From the NCBI GenBank assembly GCA_964479625.1, contig CAYZMS010000011.1, positions 54,665 through 118,664 of the forward strand: a stretch of 64,000 nucleotides of DNA, given 5' to 3'. The stretch comes from CAYZMS01 sp964479625 (GTDB lineage Bacteria; Bacteroidota; Bacteroidia; Chitinophagales; Saprospiraceae). Below the pieces are notes generated by a model, which worked only from the letters and a program-made list of their open reading frames with translations, made no database searches and was not told the DNA's origin. Positions 26,022-35,721 of this stretch are shown piece after piece. The first letter of the stretch is position 1. Each line of letters begins with the position of its first letter. The translations under genes and the position numbers were made by a program.

Positions 26022-27254
26022 CTACTGAATAATAGCTTCTCTGGCAGCCTTCATGGGAATACCAATACATTTTTTCTCCATATAGACCAACATGCGGGAG
26101 ACCAGCTCTCTGGTGTTTTCGTCCAGTAAGTCTACTTCTTTGCGAAAAACTTCGGTCATGACTTTTTCCCGAACTGCCTTGATCTCAACCGGCAAATTGC
26201 GTAAAGCGATCTCTAATTGCCGCTGTTGATAAAGTGAAGGAAATTCAAAAAGATAATCCTGGAGCAATTCTTTTGCCCGCTGGACTTCCTGCTCCCGAAA
26301 GCTCATGTTTTCCTTAGCCAGGTTCCGCAACCCTTCGATCTCAATGAATTGAACAGGGAACTGGTCTACCACCTCTTCGGAGGTATTATGAGGGACAGAA
26401 AGATCTATGATCGTTTTTGGACCCTTTTCATTAGCCAGAAGCTGCTGATAAAGCTGAGGAGTGATAATGGGAGTTGTAGACCCAGTACAAACCACCAGCA
26501 CATCAAAGCCCTGATCGTATTCCTGGAGTTTAGAAAGGGGCTGGGCTTCGGCACCTACCAGCTCGGCAACCTTTTTCGCCTTTTCCAGCGTACGGTTAAA
26601 AACAGTGAGCTTGTGGAAGTGATGTTTAGCCAGGAATTTAGTGAACAGCAGGTTCGTTTCTCCTGCTCCTATCATTAAAATACGTGCATCCTTTGTCCAC
26701 CTGCTTTGCAGAAGCTTCTGGATCGCAAGGGAAACAACCGAAACTGGTTTATCGCCGATACGAGTATCAGAGTATATTCCCTTTGCCACCTTGACCGCTT
26801 GCTGCATAGCGAGACGGATATGGTCTCCACAGAGGCCCCAGGAATAACATTGCTCGTAAGCTTCGCGCAGTTGTCCCAGGATTTGGCGTTCTCCTATAAC
26901 CAGGGATTCTATCGAAGCAGCAACGGAGAAGAGATGTTCCAGGGCGGATTCTCCTTCGAAGAACCGTACAGTATCTCCCAGCTTATCCAGTCGCTCGTCA
27001 GAAATTAAAGGGTTGATATGTTGGAAAAACTCCAGGATGAAGCAATCATCAATGGTTCGATCAGTATCAAAAAAGTACATGACCCTGTTACAGGTAGCCA
27101 GATACATGAACTCCCATAAACCAAACTGTTCTTTGATCTCTTCAAGGTGCACCCTCAATCCGATTGGGGAATCTGCCCTTACGACATATTGGCTAATGTC
27201 CTTAAGGTTAACCCTTTTATGCGTTACGGTCAGTATTTTATAGTGATCGAGCAT
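26022..27254 (-). CDS. hemA: Glutamyl-tRNA reductase
   Basis: A 410-residue NADPH-dependent enzyme that reduces the glutamate of Glu-tRNA to glutamate-1-semialdehyde, the first step of C5 haem synthesis. The catalytic cysteine is C55 (YLATCNRVMYF). Also seen are GERQILGQLREAYE, the Rossmann loop ILMIGAGETN, FNRTLEKAKKVAEL and the C-terminal dimerisation helix. The start at 27254 gives MLDHYKILTVTHKRVNL. An N-terminal region with more sequence before the usual THK motif is short here, as in many Bacteroidota. A TACCTTTG element lies about 125 nt upstream. Confidence 0.93.
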   Translation of the reverse strand: MLDHYKILTVTHKRVNLKDISQYVVRADSPIGLRVHLEEIKEQFGLWEFMYLATCNRVMYFFDTDRTIDDCFILEFFQHINPLISDERLDKLGDTVRFFEGESALEHLFSVAASIESLVIGERQILGQLREAYEQCYSWGLCGDHIRLAMQQAVKVAKGIYSDTRIGDKPVSVVSLAIQKLLQSRWTKDARILMIGAGETNLLFTKFLAKHHFHKLTVFNRTLEKAKKVAELVGAEAQPLSKLQEYDQGFDVLVVCTGSTTPIITPQLYQQLLANEKGPKTIIDLSVPHNTSEEVVDQFPVQFIEIEGLRNLAKENMSFREQEVQRAKELLQDYLFEFPSLYQQRQLEIALRNLPVEIKAVREKVMTEVFRKEVDLLDENTRELVSRMLVYMEKKCIGIPMKAAREAIIQ

Positions 27255-27632
27255 AATTAATTTCCATTCAATGCTACTGTATACTCCTGGTTGCCATTGT
27301 TATAGCAACAGCAACAAAAATAGAAGGAAAAGAAAACCCAGGCGGTGACATTTGACTCCATCTCTTTTGTCGCCCTATGCAAAGGTAATTTGGGGTAGAG
27401 GGAATAATGTCACGTTTCTGTAAACTAGGTTCAACAAAAATAATTTGGACAAATTCTATGGATTTGAACATCAGCAATTTAAAACACTGAAAGTCAGTAT
27501 AAAGTAAAATAAAATTGATTGACCGAGCCACTATTCCTTTTCTACACAAGTTTAAACAAAGCTAAATTCAGGATCAGACGAAGCAAATAATAAAAAAGGT
27601 CCCTAAATGACCCAAATGTGACTAAGGCCTGC
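27255..27632 (-). other. hemA upstream region
   Basis: This 378-bp spacer lies between the permease stop and hemA, both on the minus strand. It contains two minus-strand -7-like elements, TACCTTTG at 27387-27380 and TATTTTTG at 27443-27436, neither with a clean -33 partner. No gene is supported here. Confidence 0.4.
27380..27387 (-). promoter_or_regulatory. Candidate -7 promoter element for hemA
   Basis: TACCTTTG on the minus strand is a full match to TAnnTTTG, followed by GC as is common in this phylum. The -33 region lacks a TTG at the expected distance. The transcript would have a leader of about 120 nt. Confidence 0.4.
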
Positions 27633-29969
27633 TTATTTGATGTTTTTCTGACCTGCTGCATTAACAAAGAGGGTATTCCCAATGGATTCATAGCCGGCAA
27701 AAACGGCAGGGCCGTCGTGCTTAACCAATTCATCCCGGATACCCACTATGGTGAGGTCCGCATCTTCTGATTTTTCGTTGATGATCTGTCGCACCTCAAT
27801 GTCCTGTTTGCGGGCAATCAGTTTAATATTATTGGGAGAAATAGGCAATTGACCATCTGCGATCAACGTACGGATCTGGGCTTTCCCATCCTGCAATTCC
27901 TCTTCCGGGAAGACGGCGAAGATCTTTATATCACCTGATTTCCACTCCTTATGGCCCAGTAAAATGTAACCGAGGAGGATCATGAGGTTAGCATTGATGA
28001 AATCATTGGAGGTGATCCAAATGTGGATATGGCTTCGAAGGCCGTATCCTCTTTCTGTACTCCCCAGGATGAGGAGGTCGAAATCGACGGATTTGATTAG
28101 TTTAAAATTGTCGACAATATCCTGGAGGTTGCCGGGTTCGTGTTTCGAAAACTCTAGTAAAAGCAGGTTATTTTCCGTACCGGAAATCCCTGGGAGTTGG
28201 ATCACCTGGGCAATAGCAGAGGTATTAGAAGGGCTGATCAGGGTATCGATATAAACCTTGCTATTAGTCGTTTCAGCCATTTTTATCAGGCGCTCCCGGC
28301 TTTCGATAGCCTCCAGGTGAGTATTTCTGGATAGGTAGCCGTCAATCTTGTGAATATAGGTCCCGAAACCATAGCGTTGGGATAACCAGCGCAGGAGTTC
28401 AAAAGCACCGATCCGCTCAAACGAGTGCTCGGAGATACAAACTGCAGATGGGCGCCAACTAAAGGTTTGTTCCTTATCGGCTTTTTGAAGAAAAACCCGC
28501 ATCTGCCGGCTAAATTGAAAAATAACCCCCTGGAAAATGATCGAAAGGTTGCGCTTCTCAGGATTAAAGTATCGAATCAGGTTATAGAACAGGATCATTA
28601 AGGCCAGAGCCAGAATAGCATATCCTGCATTCATAAAGAACATCAATCCAAAACAGGCAATAGCTCCGAACAGAGAGATATACCATCGCGATCGAAAGGT
28701 GGGGCGATAACTGGGGTCTGCAGCAAAATGCTGAAGAAAAGAAATGAGGCAAAGAGTCCCGTAAGTGACCATAAAGAACATGGAAATAATTTCGGCCACA
28801 AAGTCTAATTCGCCTAAAAGGATGACTAAGAAGGCTACTATGACAGTTATCAGGGTGGCATTGAAGGGCTCGTCTCCCTGCCCACGCCCTCTGGAAAGCC
28901 AGTAATTGATACCGGTAGAAGGAAGAACGCGATCCCGGGCAATAGCTTGTAAAGTTCGTGGAGCAACCAGGATGGAGCCCAGGGCAGAGGAAATGGTAGC
29001 GGCCGCCAGGCCCACCGGGATGATCCAAAAGCCCTGCCACGCAATTTCAGCCATGACCAACTTACTGGTATCTGCAAGGTTCTCTGGTGAGGCCGAGGCG
29101 GAAAGCTTCAGTGCAATTATCACATATACGATCATTCCGGTGATGGTAGCAGATAGGGTCCCTAGTGGAATGGACCTTCCGGGCTCCTTTAAATCTCCTG
29201 AAAGCCCCACCCCAGCGGTCATTCCGGTAAAAGCCGGGAATATGATCGCAAATACGGTGAAAAAACTGATGGGGAAACGCCCTCTGCTCCTGTTATCGTC
29301 CCCTGAAGTACCCTGATTACGCTCAGTGGGGAGGTCTGAAAATTCTATTGCCTCTTCATTTTGATTGGGCAATTCACTGACATGGGTCAGAGGGTCAATG
29401 GTATGCGTACGGTTGTATTCTGTATCTCCAAGGAAAAAGGCGATCAATGATAAAAACAAGGTGACTACTACCACATAAAGGGTTTTGACCCCCAGATCAG
29501 CACCCTTGGTCAACACAATTGCCGTAAGGAGGAAAAGGACTGGTATACTAACAGTTTGCTTTTTCCCTAACAGCCAGATCACGGTGGGATGTAACTCGTA
29601 GTTGGTTCGCAGGAATTCGAACAAACTGGAAAAGGCTTCCGAAAAGGCAATGATGTAAAAGCCAACACTGATTGCCTGAGAAAAATAAAGAGCAATCCCA
29701 ATAGAGGACCCAATAACCAGGCCAAAGGAACGCGATATAATATAATATTCCCCTCCTCCTTCCACCCGCTGATTGGTGGAGATCTCTGCGATAGCCATTG
29801 CAGTCGGGATGGTTACAGCATGGCCGATCAGCACTATTGCAATGGTACCAAGTAAGCCAACGGTACCCACTGCAAAGCCAAAGCGCAAAAACATTATAGC
29901 GCCAAGGATGGTCGAGATCGCGGTGAAAAATACCGGAGCTGTACCAAATTTTCGGGTGTTATTTTTCAT
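27633..29969 (-). CDS. APC-superfamily permease, cation-chloride cotransporter-like
   Basis: A 778-residue membrane protein. The first 490 residues hold about 12 membrane segments, opening with FGTAPVFFTAISTILGAIMFLRFGFAVG, the CCC/APC-type signature for the first broken helix, and VEGGGEYYIISRSFG for the third. The roughly 290-residue C-terminal half is soluble and cytoplasmic, as in Na-K-Cl cotransporters, with alternating strands and a region resembling Usp-like folds (DLTIVGIRDELV). Ion specificity cannot be read from the sequence. The frame extends to a TTG at 30002, but the ATG at 29969 begins MKNNTRKFGT, the natural start. Confidence 0.8.
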   Translation of the reverse strand: MKNNTRKFGTAPVFFTAISTILGAIMFLRFGFAVGTVGLLGTIAIVLIGHAVTIPTAMAIAEISTNQRVEGGGEYYIISRSFGLVIGSSIGIALYFSQAISVGFYIIAFSEAFSSLFEFLRTNYELHPTVIWLLGKKQTVSIPVLFLLTAIVLTKGADLGVKTLYVVVVTLFLSLIAFFLGDTEYNRTHTIDPLTHVSELPNQNEEAIEFSDLPTERNQGTSGDDNRSRGRFPISFFTVFAIIFPAFTGMTAGVGLSGDLKEPGRSIPLGTLSATITGMIVYVIIALKLSASASPENLADTSKLVMAEIAWQGFWIIPVGLAAATISSALGSILVAPRTLQAIARDRVLPSTGINYWLSRGRGQGDEPFNATLITVIVAFLVILLGELDFVAEIISMFFMVTYGTLCLISFLQHFAADPSYRPTFRSRWYISLFGAIACFGLMFFMNAGYAILALALMILFYNLIRYFNPEKRNLSIIFQGVIFQFSRQMRVFLQKADKEQTFSWRPSAVCISEHSFERIGAFELLRWLSQRYGFGTYIHKIDGYLSRNTHLEAIESRERLIKMAETTNSKVYIDTLISPSNTSAIAQVIQLPGISGTENNLLLLEFSKHEPGNLQDIVDNFKLIKSVDFDLLILGSTERGYGLRSHIHIWITSNDFINANLMILLGYILLGHKEWKSGDIKIFAVFPEEELQDGKAQIRTLIADGQLPISPNNIKLIARKQDIEVRQIINEKSEDADLTIVGIRDELVKHDGPAVFAGYESIGNTLFVNAAGQKNIK

Positions 29970-30068
29970 GGTCAGTTTAGGGAAACCGTTTTCAAATTCC
30001 AATGTACAAACTTTCTATCCAAGTGGTTACTCGAAATTTGAACGGCTTAAAAAACGGATCTTAATCCT

Positions 30069-30076
30069 TACATTTG
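30069..30076 (+). promoter_or_regulatory. Candidate -7 promoter element for aspS
   Basis: TACATTTG fits TAnnTTTG fully and is followed by CGGC. The predicted start near 30083 leaves a short leader of about 18 nt. The -33 box is weak (TTA at 30047-30049). Confidence 0.45.
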
Positions 30077-30100
30077 CGGCACCATAAAAAATAAATACCC

Positions 30101-31867
30101 ATGTACCGAACCCATCATTGTGATGCATTGCGACTGGAGCACCTGGATCAAAAAGTAACCCTGAGCGGGTGGGTGCAAGCCAATCGGGACTTTGGTTCCA
30201 TGACCTTTATCGATCTGCGGGATCGCTATGGGATCACTCAACTGGTCTTCAGTATGGAAGCAGACCCCAGTTTATGCGAACGGGCCCGCAAGCTGGGGCG
30301 TGAGTTTGTCATCCGGGTGGAAGGGATCGTACGGGAACGCAGTAATAAAAACCCCAATCGGAATACCGGCGATATCGAGATTGAAGTGCAGCAGATGGAA
30401 ATTCTGAATGCTTCAAAGGTCCCACCATTTACCATTGAAGCAGATACAGACGGCGGGGATGACCTACGAATGAAATACCGCTACCTGGACCTGCGTCGTC
30501 CTCCCGTTAAGGAAAATATCATCTTCCGCTCCAAATTGGCTTTGGAAACCCGAAAATACCTGGACAGCAAGGGTTTTGTCGAAGTGGAAACCCCCTTCCT
30601 GATCAAAAGCACTCCCGAGGGAGCCCGTGATTTTGTGGTGCCCAGCCGTATGAACCCCGGAGAGTTCTACGCCTTGCCTCAGTCTCCCCAAACCTTCAAG
30701 CAGATCCTGATGGTAGCCGGATATGATCGCTACTTTCAGATCGTGAAATGCTTCCGGGATGAAGATCTGCGGGCAGATCGCCAACCCGAATTTACCCAGA
30801 TCGACTGCGAAATGGCCTTTGTTACCCAGGAGGAGGTACTCCAAACCTTCGAAGGGATGACCAGGCATTTGTTTAAAACTACCCTGGGGGTTGACCTTCC
30901 GGAGTTTGAGCGGATGTCTTACGATGATGCCATGCGGCTATATGGGGTCGACAAGCCTGACAAACGGTTTGGTATGACCTTCACCGAACTAAATGAACTG
31001 GCCCAGGGTAAAGGCTTTAAGGTCTTTGATAGTGTAGCTCTCATCGTTGGCATTTGTGCAAGTGGTCAGGCTGATCTAACCCGCAAACAGCTTGATCAAT
31101 TGACCGAATGGGTTAAACGCCCGCAGATCGGAGCCAAAGGGTTGGTCTATGTAAAGTGCAATGCGGATGGCACCTTCAAGTCTTCGGTAGACAAGTTTTT
31201 CAGCCAGGAAGATCTGAAGGCCTGGGCGGATAAAATGGGAGCTCAACCCGGAGATTTACTGCTCATTTTGGCAGGAGAAGCGGAGCAAACCAGAAAACAG
31301 CTTGGAGAGCTTCGATTGGAAATGGGGCGTCAGATGAACCTAATGGATCCCGCTGAATTTAAACCCCTTTGGGTAGTAGATTTTCCCTTGTTGGAGTGGG
31401 ATGAAGATGCTGAGCGATTCTATGCTATGCACCACCCTTTTACTTCGCCCAAAAAGGATGATATTCCCAGGATACTGGACGGAGGGCATGAAACAATGAA
31501 AAGCCTCCGGGCGGATGCCTACGACCTGGTTATCAACGGAGTGGAGATCGGAGGAGGATCTATTCGAATACATGACCGGGAGTTGCAATCCAGGAACTTC
31601 AAATTGCTGGGCTTTACACCCGAAGAAGCGGAAGCCCAATTCGGTTTCCTTCTGGGGGCTTTCGAATATGGAGCGCCCCCGCATGGCGGGATCGCTTTCG
31701 GTTTTGACCGCCTTTGCGCAGTGATGAACGGACAGCAGTCTATCCGGGATTTTATCGCTTTTCCAAAAAATAATCAGGGCCGCGATATGATGATCGATGC
31801 TCCTTCCCCTATACATAAGGAACAGTTGGAAGAGTTGGGCCTGGAGTTGGAAGACCAGAGCGAATAG
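30101..31867 (+). CDS. aspS: Aspartate-tRNA ligase
   Basis: A 588-residue class II synthetase of the bacterial type. The N-terminal OB anticodon-binding domain (VTLSGWVQANRDFGSMTFIDLRD) recognises the Asp anticodon. The catalytic core has motif 2 (VKCFRDEDLRADRQPEFTQID), the bacteria-specific GAD insertion (about 280-415) and motif 3 (GGIAFGFDRLCAVM). The C-terminus DMMIDAPSPIHKEQLEELGL is standard. Whether it is discriminating or non-discriminating cannot be judged safely. It heads a likely operon with the cyclase, a TPR/membrane protein and a nucleotidyltransferase. Confidence 0.96.
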   Translation: MYRTHHCDALRLEHLDQKVTLSGWVQANRDFGSMTFIDLRDRYGITQLVFSMEADPSLCERARKLGREFVIRVEGIVRERSNKNPNRNTGDIEIEVQQMEILNASKVPPFTIEADTDGGDDLRMKYRYLDLRRPPVKENIIFRSKLALETRKYLDSKGFVEVETPFLIKSTPEGARDFVVPSRMNPGEFYALPQSPQTFKQILMVAGYDRYFQIVKCFRDEDLRADRQPEFTQIDCEMAFVTQEEVLQTFEGMTRHLFKTTLGVDLPEFERMSYDDAMRLYGVDKPDKRFGMTFTELNELAQGKGFKVFDSVALIVGICASGQADLTRKQLDQLTEWVKRPQIGAKGLVYVKCNADGTFKSSVDKFFSQEDLKAWADKMGAQPGDLLLILAGEAEQTRKQLGELRLEMGRQMNLMDPAEFKPLWVVDFPLLEWDEDAERFYAMHHPFTSPKKDDIPRILDGGHETMKSLRADAYDLVINGVEIGGGSIRIHDRELQSRNFKLLGFTPEEAEAQFGFLLGAFEYGAPPHGGIAFGFDRLCAVMNGQQSIRDFIAFPKNNQGRDMMIDAPSPIHKEQLEELGLELEDQSE

Positions 31868-31915
31868 TTAGGTATACTTCCTCGTGCGTAATAATCTCTT
31901 AGGAGTTTCCGGCAT

Positions 31916-32677
31916 ATGGAATTGGATTTTAGAATAAGCATCAACGGATTAAAATATAAAGCCGACTTGGCTTCTCCTTTCGATATTGCCCTTCCTTTGG
32001 AAGCTGGTTCTACATCCGTTCGTGCTTTTTGGGCTCCCCCGCTGGAGATCGAACCCGTAAGAATGGGAGCATTTATCGGGTCTACTCTGGAGGGAGGAGC
32101 TGTAAATTTTAAGAATGTAAAGTTAAATCCTCATGGAAACGGAACCCATACAGAATGCGTAGGCCACATTGCTAAAGCCCCTATTTCGATCAATAAATGC
32201 TTGACCAATTTTCATTTTCCAGCTAAATTAGTGAGCATGCTGCCTCAAAAAGCTGTTAATGGGGATAGGGTCATTACTCGGAAAGAAATGGAAAACATTT
32301 TGGAGCCGAATGAAGTTAAAGCACTGATCATTCGAACGTTGCCCAACGATGATCTCAAAATTCGAACTAATTACTCAGGAGCCAATCCTCCTTATTTGAC
32401 AGCAGAGACCGTCCAATTTCTGGTAGAATGCGGCATAGACCATCTACTTCTGGACCTGCCATCGGTGGATCGGGAGGAGGATGGAGGTAAATTGGCTGCT
32501 CATAAGGCATTTTGGTGTTACCCGGATAATATTCGATACCAGGCTACCATTACGGAACTCATTTACGTTCCCAGTACTGTTCCGGACGGGTATTATTTGC
32601 TAAATCTGCAGATCATTGGCCTGGAGATGGACGCAAGCCCCAGTAAACCTGTTTTATATGCTTTAAATGCTGTATAA
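31916..32677 (+). CDS. Cyclase/kynurenine-formamidase-like family protein
   Basis: A 253-residue metal-dependent amidohydrolase-like protein. The family's metal motif appears as NPHGNGTHTECVGHI, with H73, H78, E80 and H84 as candidate ligands; the second histidine/aspartate of the usual HxGTHxDxPxH is replaced by E80, as seen in a branch of the family. A late LLDLPSVDREEDGG stretch provides further acidic residues. Members hydrolyse N-formylkynurenine or cyclic amides. The substrate here is unknown. Its stop overlaps the next start (TAATG), indicating translational coupling. Confidence 0.8.
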   Translation: MELDFRISINGLKYKADLASPFDIALPLEAGSTSVRAFWAPPLEIEPVRMGAFIGSTLEGGAVNFKNVKLNPHGNGTHTECVGHIAKAPISINKCLTNFHFPAKLVSMLPQKAVNGDRVITRKEMENILEPNEVKALIIRTLPNDDLKIRTNYSGANPPYLTAETVQFLVECGIDHLLLDLPSVDREEDGGKLAAHKAFWCYPDNIRYQATITELIYVPSTVPDGYYLLNLQIIGLEMDASPSKPVLYALNAV

Positions 32678-33342
32678 TGTCCCTTTTTCAGTCTACTTAT
32701 CATTCAAAGGTTTATCGCGAGTTTCGATGTATCGACCCCCAGGCTTACCGGGATATCGTACGGTATTACGAGCGCTGGGAAGAAAAAATCCGAGGACTGG
32801 ATGAGGAGGAATTCTTCGAATTGCTAACGGCCTACGTGGATGCCCTCTTTGAGATCGGCGCCTATCAGAAGCATTTGCTTATGGTAGACCTGGTTATTGA
32901 GAAAACTATCCTGGAAAATATTACCCTTTACAAAGGGCGTGACCTTTTTCGTGAATTGTTGTTTCGTAAGGCTGCCTCCTTTTATAACCTTCGGGAATAT
33001 AAAAAGGCTGACCACATCCTTCGGGAATTGATCCGTATCGATCCTTACCGGAAAGATGCACATTCCCTTTTGCGTAAAAACCTCTCTCAACAAAAACGCC
33101 AACCCATAAAACTAGCCCAGGCTACGGGGGTATTCCTGTTTTTAATGGCCGCTCTGGTTATTTCACTGGAGGTGTTGTTGGTTCGGCCTTTCTATCCTAT
33201 GCACGCCAGTTTGATCGAGGGCTCCCGAAACAGTATCTTCCTGTTGGGTTGCCTGGCATTGGGAACCGGTTATGCCTGGCGCCGTTGGCAGGTGGAGCGA
33301 AGCCTGCAGCCCTTCCTACGGGAGTGCATGCACAAAAAGTAA
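32677..33342 (+). CDS. Helical-repeat protein with two membrane segments, unknown function
   Basis: A 221-residue protein that I do not assign to a family. The first 140 residues are helical and TPR-like (FRKAASFYNLREYKKADHIL, RELIRIDPYRKDAHSLL). Two membrane segments follow at about 146-168 and 185-201, separated by a short loop, and the tail is positively charged (RRWQVERSLQPFLREC). Its ATG overlaps the stop of the cyclase gene by one base, so the two are coupled. A cytoplasmic scaffold tethered to the inner membrane is plausible, but that is inference. Confidence 0.65.
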   Translation: MSLFQSTYHSKVYREFRCIDPQAYRDIVRYYERWEEKIRGLDEEEFFELLTAYVDALFEIGAYQKHLLMVDLVIEKTILENITLYKGRDLFRELLFRKAASFYNLREYKKADHILRELIRIDPYRKDAHSLLRKNLSQQKRQPIKLAQATGVFLFLMAALVISLEVLLVRPFYPMHASLIEGSRNSIFLLGCLALGTGYAWRRWQVERSLQPFLRECMHKK

Positions 33343-33378
33343 AAGCAGCAAGTTATTTTTACTTCAAAAATAGAACCA

Positions 33379-34284
33379 ATGAAACCCACTCTACTCATTC
33401 TTGCTGCCGGCATGGGCAGTCGCTATGGCGGACTCAAACAAGTTGATGAACTCGGACCCCACGGAGAAGCCTTGATCGAATACTCTATTTACGATGCGGT
33501 TCGTGCCGGTTTTGGAAAGGTCGTTTTTGTTATTCGAAAGAATATTGAGGATGTTTTCAAACAGAAAATCGGCGACCAGTTTACCGGTAAGATCCAGGTA
33601 GAATACGCTTTTCAGGAATTTGACTCTTCTATTGAAGGGATAACGGAATGGCCCGAACGGGAAAAACCCTGGGGGACTGCTCATGCAGTACTGGTAGCCC
33701 GGCATCTCATTAACGAGCCTTTCGCAGTGATCAATGCAGACGATTATTACGGAATTTCCGGTTTCGAATCCATGGCTCGATTCCTGGAGGAAAAATGCAG
33801 TCCTGACCATTATTCAATGGTGGGTTATCAATTGGACAAAACCCTTTCTGACGCCGGGCATGTCAACCGGGGTGTTTGCAGTATGGACGAAGATGGCTTT
33901 TTGACCGATGTGGAGGAACGTATGAAAATCCAGCGCCACGAAGATGGTTCAATTACCTATCAGGGAGAGCAGGGAGAACGGCCTTTCTTGCAACCCGAGA
34001 CCTTGGTATCTATGAACTTTTGGGGTTTTCACCCTAAAATATTCGAATATATGCACCACGACTTCATAGCATTTGTGGAGGCCCATCGTGACCAACCGCG
34101 GGCGGAGTTCTTCATTCCTCTGGTTGCCAACCGACTGATCAAAGAAGGCAAGGTAAAGTTTTCCGTTCTGCCCAGTGCAGATAAATGGTATGGTGTTACC
34201 TATCAGGAAGACAAGCCCATGGTAAAGGAGGCCTTCGAACGACTTACGGAAGCCGGACGCTATCCGGAGCAATTGTGGACGTAG
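33379..34284 (+). CDS. Sugar-phosphate nucleotidyltransferase
   Basis: A 301-residue NTP transferase. The nucleotide loop is LAAGMGSRYGGLKQVDELG, an unusual version in which GSRYGG replaces the standard GTRL/M. The acidic NADDYYG motif would bind the catalytic metal. It has a normal length for the RfbA/GalU-like group. The GSRYGG-type subgroup is common in Bacteroidota and is often annotated only as nucleotidyltransferase, so product and sugar are not known. It is the last gene of the aspS operon and ends 4 bp before the convergent rnhB stop. Confidence 0.82.
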   Translation: MKPTLLILAAGMGSRYGGLKQVDELGPHGEALIEYSIYDAVRAGFGKVVFVIRKNIEDVFKQKIGDQFTGKIQVEYAFQEFDSSIEGITEWPEREKPWGTAHAVLVARHLINEPFAVINADDYYGISGFESMARFLEEKCSPDHYSMVGYQLDKTLSDAGHVNRGVCSMDEDGFLTDVEERMKIQRHEDGSITYQGEQGERPFLQPETLVSMNFWGFHPKIFEYMHHDFIAFVEAHRDQPRAEFFIPLVANRLIKEGKVKFSVLPSADKWYGVTYQEDKPMVKEAFERLTEAGRYPEQLWT

Positions 34285-34288
34285 GCAC

Positions 34289-34921
34289 CTAATTTTTCCA
34301 CAATTGCCCTTGCACGGGTTGCGGAAGTAACCGAAAACTCTGGCGGTGATGAACACATGGGCCGTGCTGCTGAATAGCGATGCGGTGAGCCTTGGTTGGG
34401 TATCCTTTGTTTTTTTGCCAGTCATATTCGGGAAAAGATTTTGCCAGTTCCATCATATGGGCGTCCCGGTGGGTTTTTGCCAAAATGGAGGCTGCAGCTA
34501 TGGAGGCAAATTTACTATCTCCTTTGACTATACACTCAAAGGGTAGGTCGCCGAACGGTGTAAAGCGATTACCATCGATAAGTAGAAATTGGGGAGGCGT
34601 CTTTAATTGTTCCAATGCTCGGTGCATGGCCAGGAAGGATGCATTGAGGATGTTGAATTGATCAATCTCGGCTGGGGAGAGTGCAGCTACAGCCCAGGAT
34701 ATGGCTTCCTGTTCGATAAGGTTACGGGCCATCAGTCGCTCTGAGGCGTTCAATTGTTTGGAGTCACGCAATAGAGGGTGGCTGAATGTTTCCGGCAAAA
34801 TGACAGCAGCAGCAAAAACAGGACCCGCCAGGCATCCCCGGCCCGCCTCGTCACAGCCTGCCTCTATTCGGCCCGTTTCCTTTGAGGCAGGTAAAGGTTT
34901 TGTTTTTCTCATGGAAGTCAT
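34289..34921 (-). CDS. rnhB: Ribonuclease HII
   Basis: A 210-residue endonuclease that cuts the RNA strand of RNA-DNA hybrids and removes single ribonucleotides from DNA. The catalytic acids are visible as D24-E25 (GCDEAGRGCLAGPV), the D of LLIDGNRF, and the D of KGDSKFASIAAASILAK. A frame extension to a TTG at 34942 exists and would overlap the upstream gene. ATG codons occur at 34921 and 34912; either keeps the whole domain. It follows DUF1963 by 5 bp on the same strand, so they are probably co-transcribed. Confidence 0.93.
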   Translation of the reverse strand: MTSMRKTKPLPASKETGRIEAGCDEAGRGCLAGPVFAAAVILPETFSHPLLRDSKQLNASERLMARNLIEQEAISWAVAALSPAEIDQFNILNASFLAMHRALEQLKTPPQFLLIDGNRFTPFGDLPFECIVKGDSKFASIAAASILAKTHRDAHMMELAKSFPEYDWQKNKGYPTKAHRIAIQQHGPCVHHRQSFRLLPQPVQGQLWKN

Positions 34922-34926
34922 TCGAA

Positions 34927-35721
34927 TCAGGAATAATCCCAATTATACAAAACCCGCTGAAAATTCCTCTCCACCAGATCCCTTTCCCGAATAAAAAAGT
35001 TGGCAATGCCCATATCGCCCCATCGAATGTCCAGTGTGGAGTCAGAGTCCAATTGAAATAAAAGTACCATGGGGGCCTCTACATTCCGGGGATCCTCCTG
35101 AGTGAAAAAGGCATATCCTCCGATCTTATGGCCCGCATTGTGACCTAATTCGTAAAAATAATCCCAAACATCGTTTGCTTCATCCTTGAAGCTTCGAATA
35201 AAATCCGGTCCGAAGTGTTGTTCAAATTGGTAATCTCCGGGCCCCATCCACTCGGTGGCGAGGTCAAAAGACATGGTATAGGTTTGAAATGGTTCTAAAG
35301 GTAGCCTGCCATAGCTCCGCTTAGGAAAGCTGGCCTGCTCTAAAGCTGCAGGTTCTCTGAGGATTTCCGGAAAATACAGCAGCCGGAAACCTTCCTGCTT
35401 TTCAGGCATCCCGGGCTTCAGGCCGAAGAGTTGGTCATCGTTAATGTAAAATTGAAGTATACCGCTATCTGGAAAGGGGGGAAGCGCGGGCGTTTCCCCG
35501 AAGTTAATTTGGGCCAGAAAAAATAAAGGGCGGCCCTTGGGATTCATAGGAAATAAAACATTTTTGGGCAAGTAGGGTTGGCCACCTACCTCACTGGACC
35601 AGGGATGGTCCGGTAGTGATTCCTCTAAGCTAATTCGAATAAAGTCACAGCGGGCCGCATAAATTTTCTCCCGGTACGGGACAAGAGGGTCAGGTATTTG
35701 CAGCAATCGATCCATATACAA
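34927..35721 (-). CDS. DUF1963 (YwqG-like) family protein
   Basis: A 264-residue cytoplasmic protein. The hallmark pattern is present: SSEVGGQPYLPKNVLFP, GRPLFFLAQINFGE, LPPFPDSGILQFYIN, and the late HKIGGYAFFTQEDPR and VLLFQLDSD. YwqG-like proteins are widespread and uncharacterised. An ATG two codons into the frame (35715) is an alternative start. A weak promoter-like pair (TTTT, N20, GATATTTG with the -7 element at 35807-35800) lies about 80 nt upstream within an inverted repeat. Confidence 0.83.
   Translation of the reverse strand: MYMDRLLQIPDPLVPYREKIYAARCDFIRISLEESLPDHPWSSEVGGQPYLPKNVLFPMNPKGRPLFFLAQINFGETPALPPFPDSGILQFYINDDQLFGLKPGMPEKQEGFRLLYFPEILREPAALEQASFPKRSYGRLPLEPFQTYTMSFDLATEWMGPGDYQFEQHFGPDFIRSFKDEANDVWDYFYELGHNAGHKIGGYAFFTQEDPRNVEAPMVLLFQLDSDSTLDIRWGDMGIANFFIRERDLVERNFQRVLYNWDYS

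Noticed and set aside
27274..27549. 91-codon minus-strand frame upstream of hemA
   Set aside because: No family likeness, it runs through the candidate hemA promoter, and its composition follows AT-rich spacer DNA.
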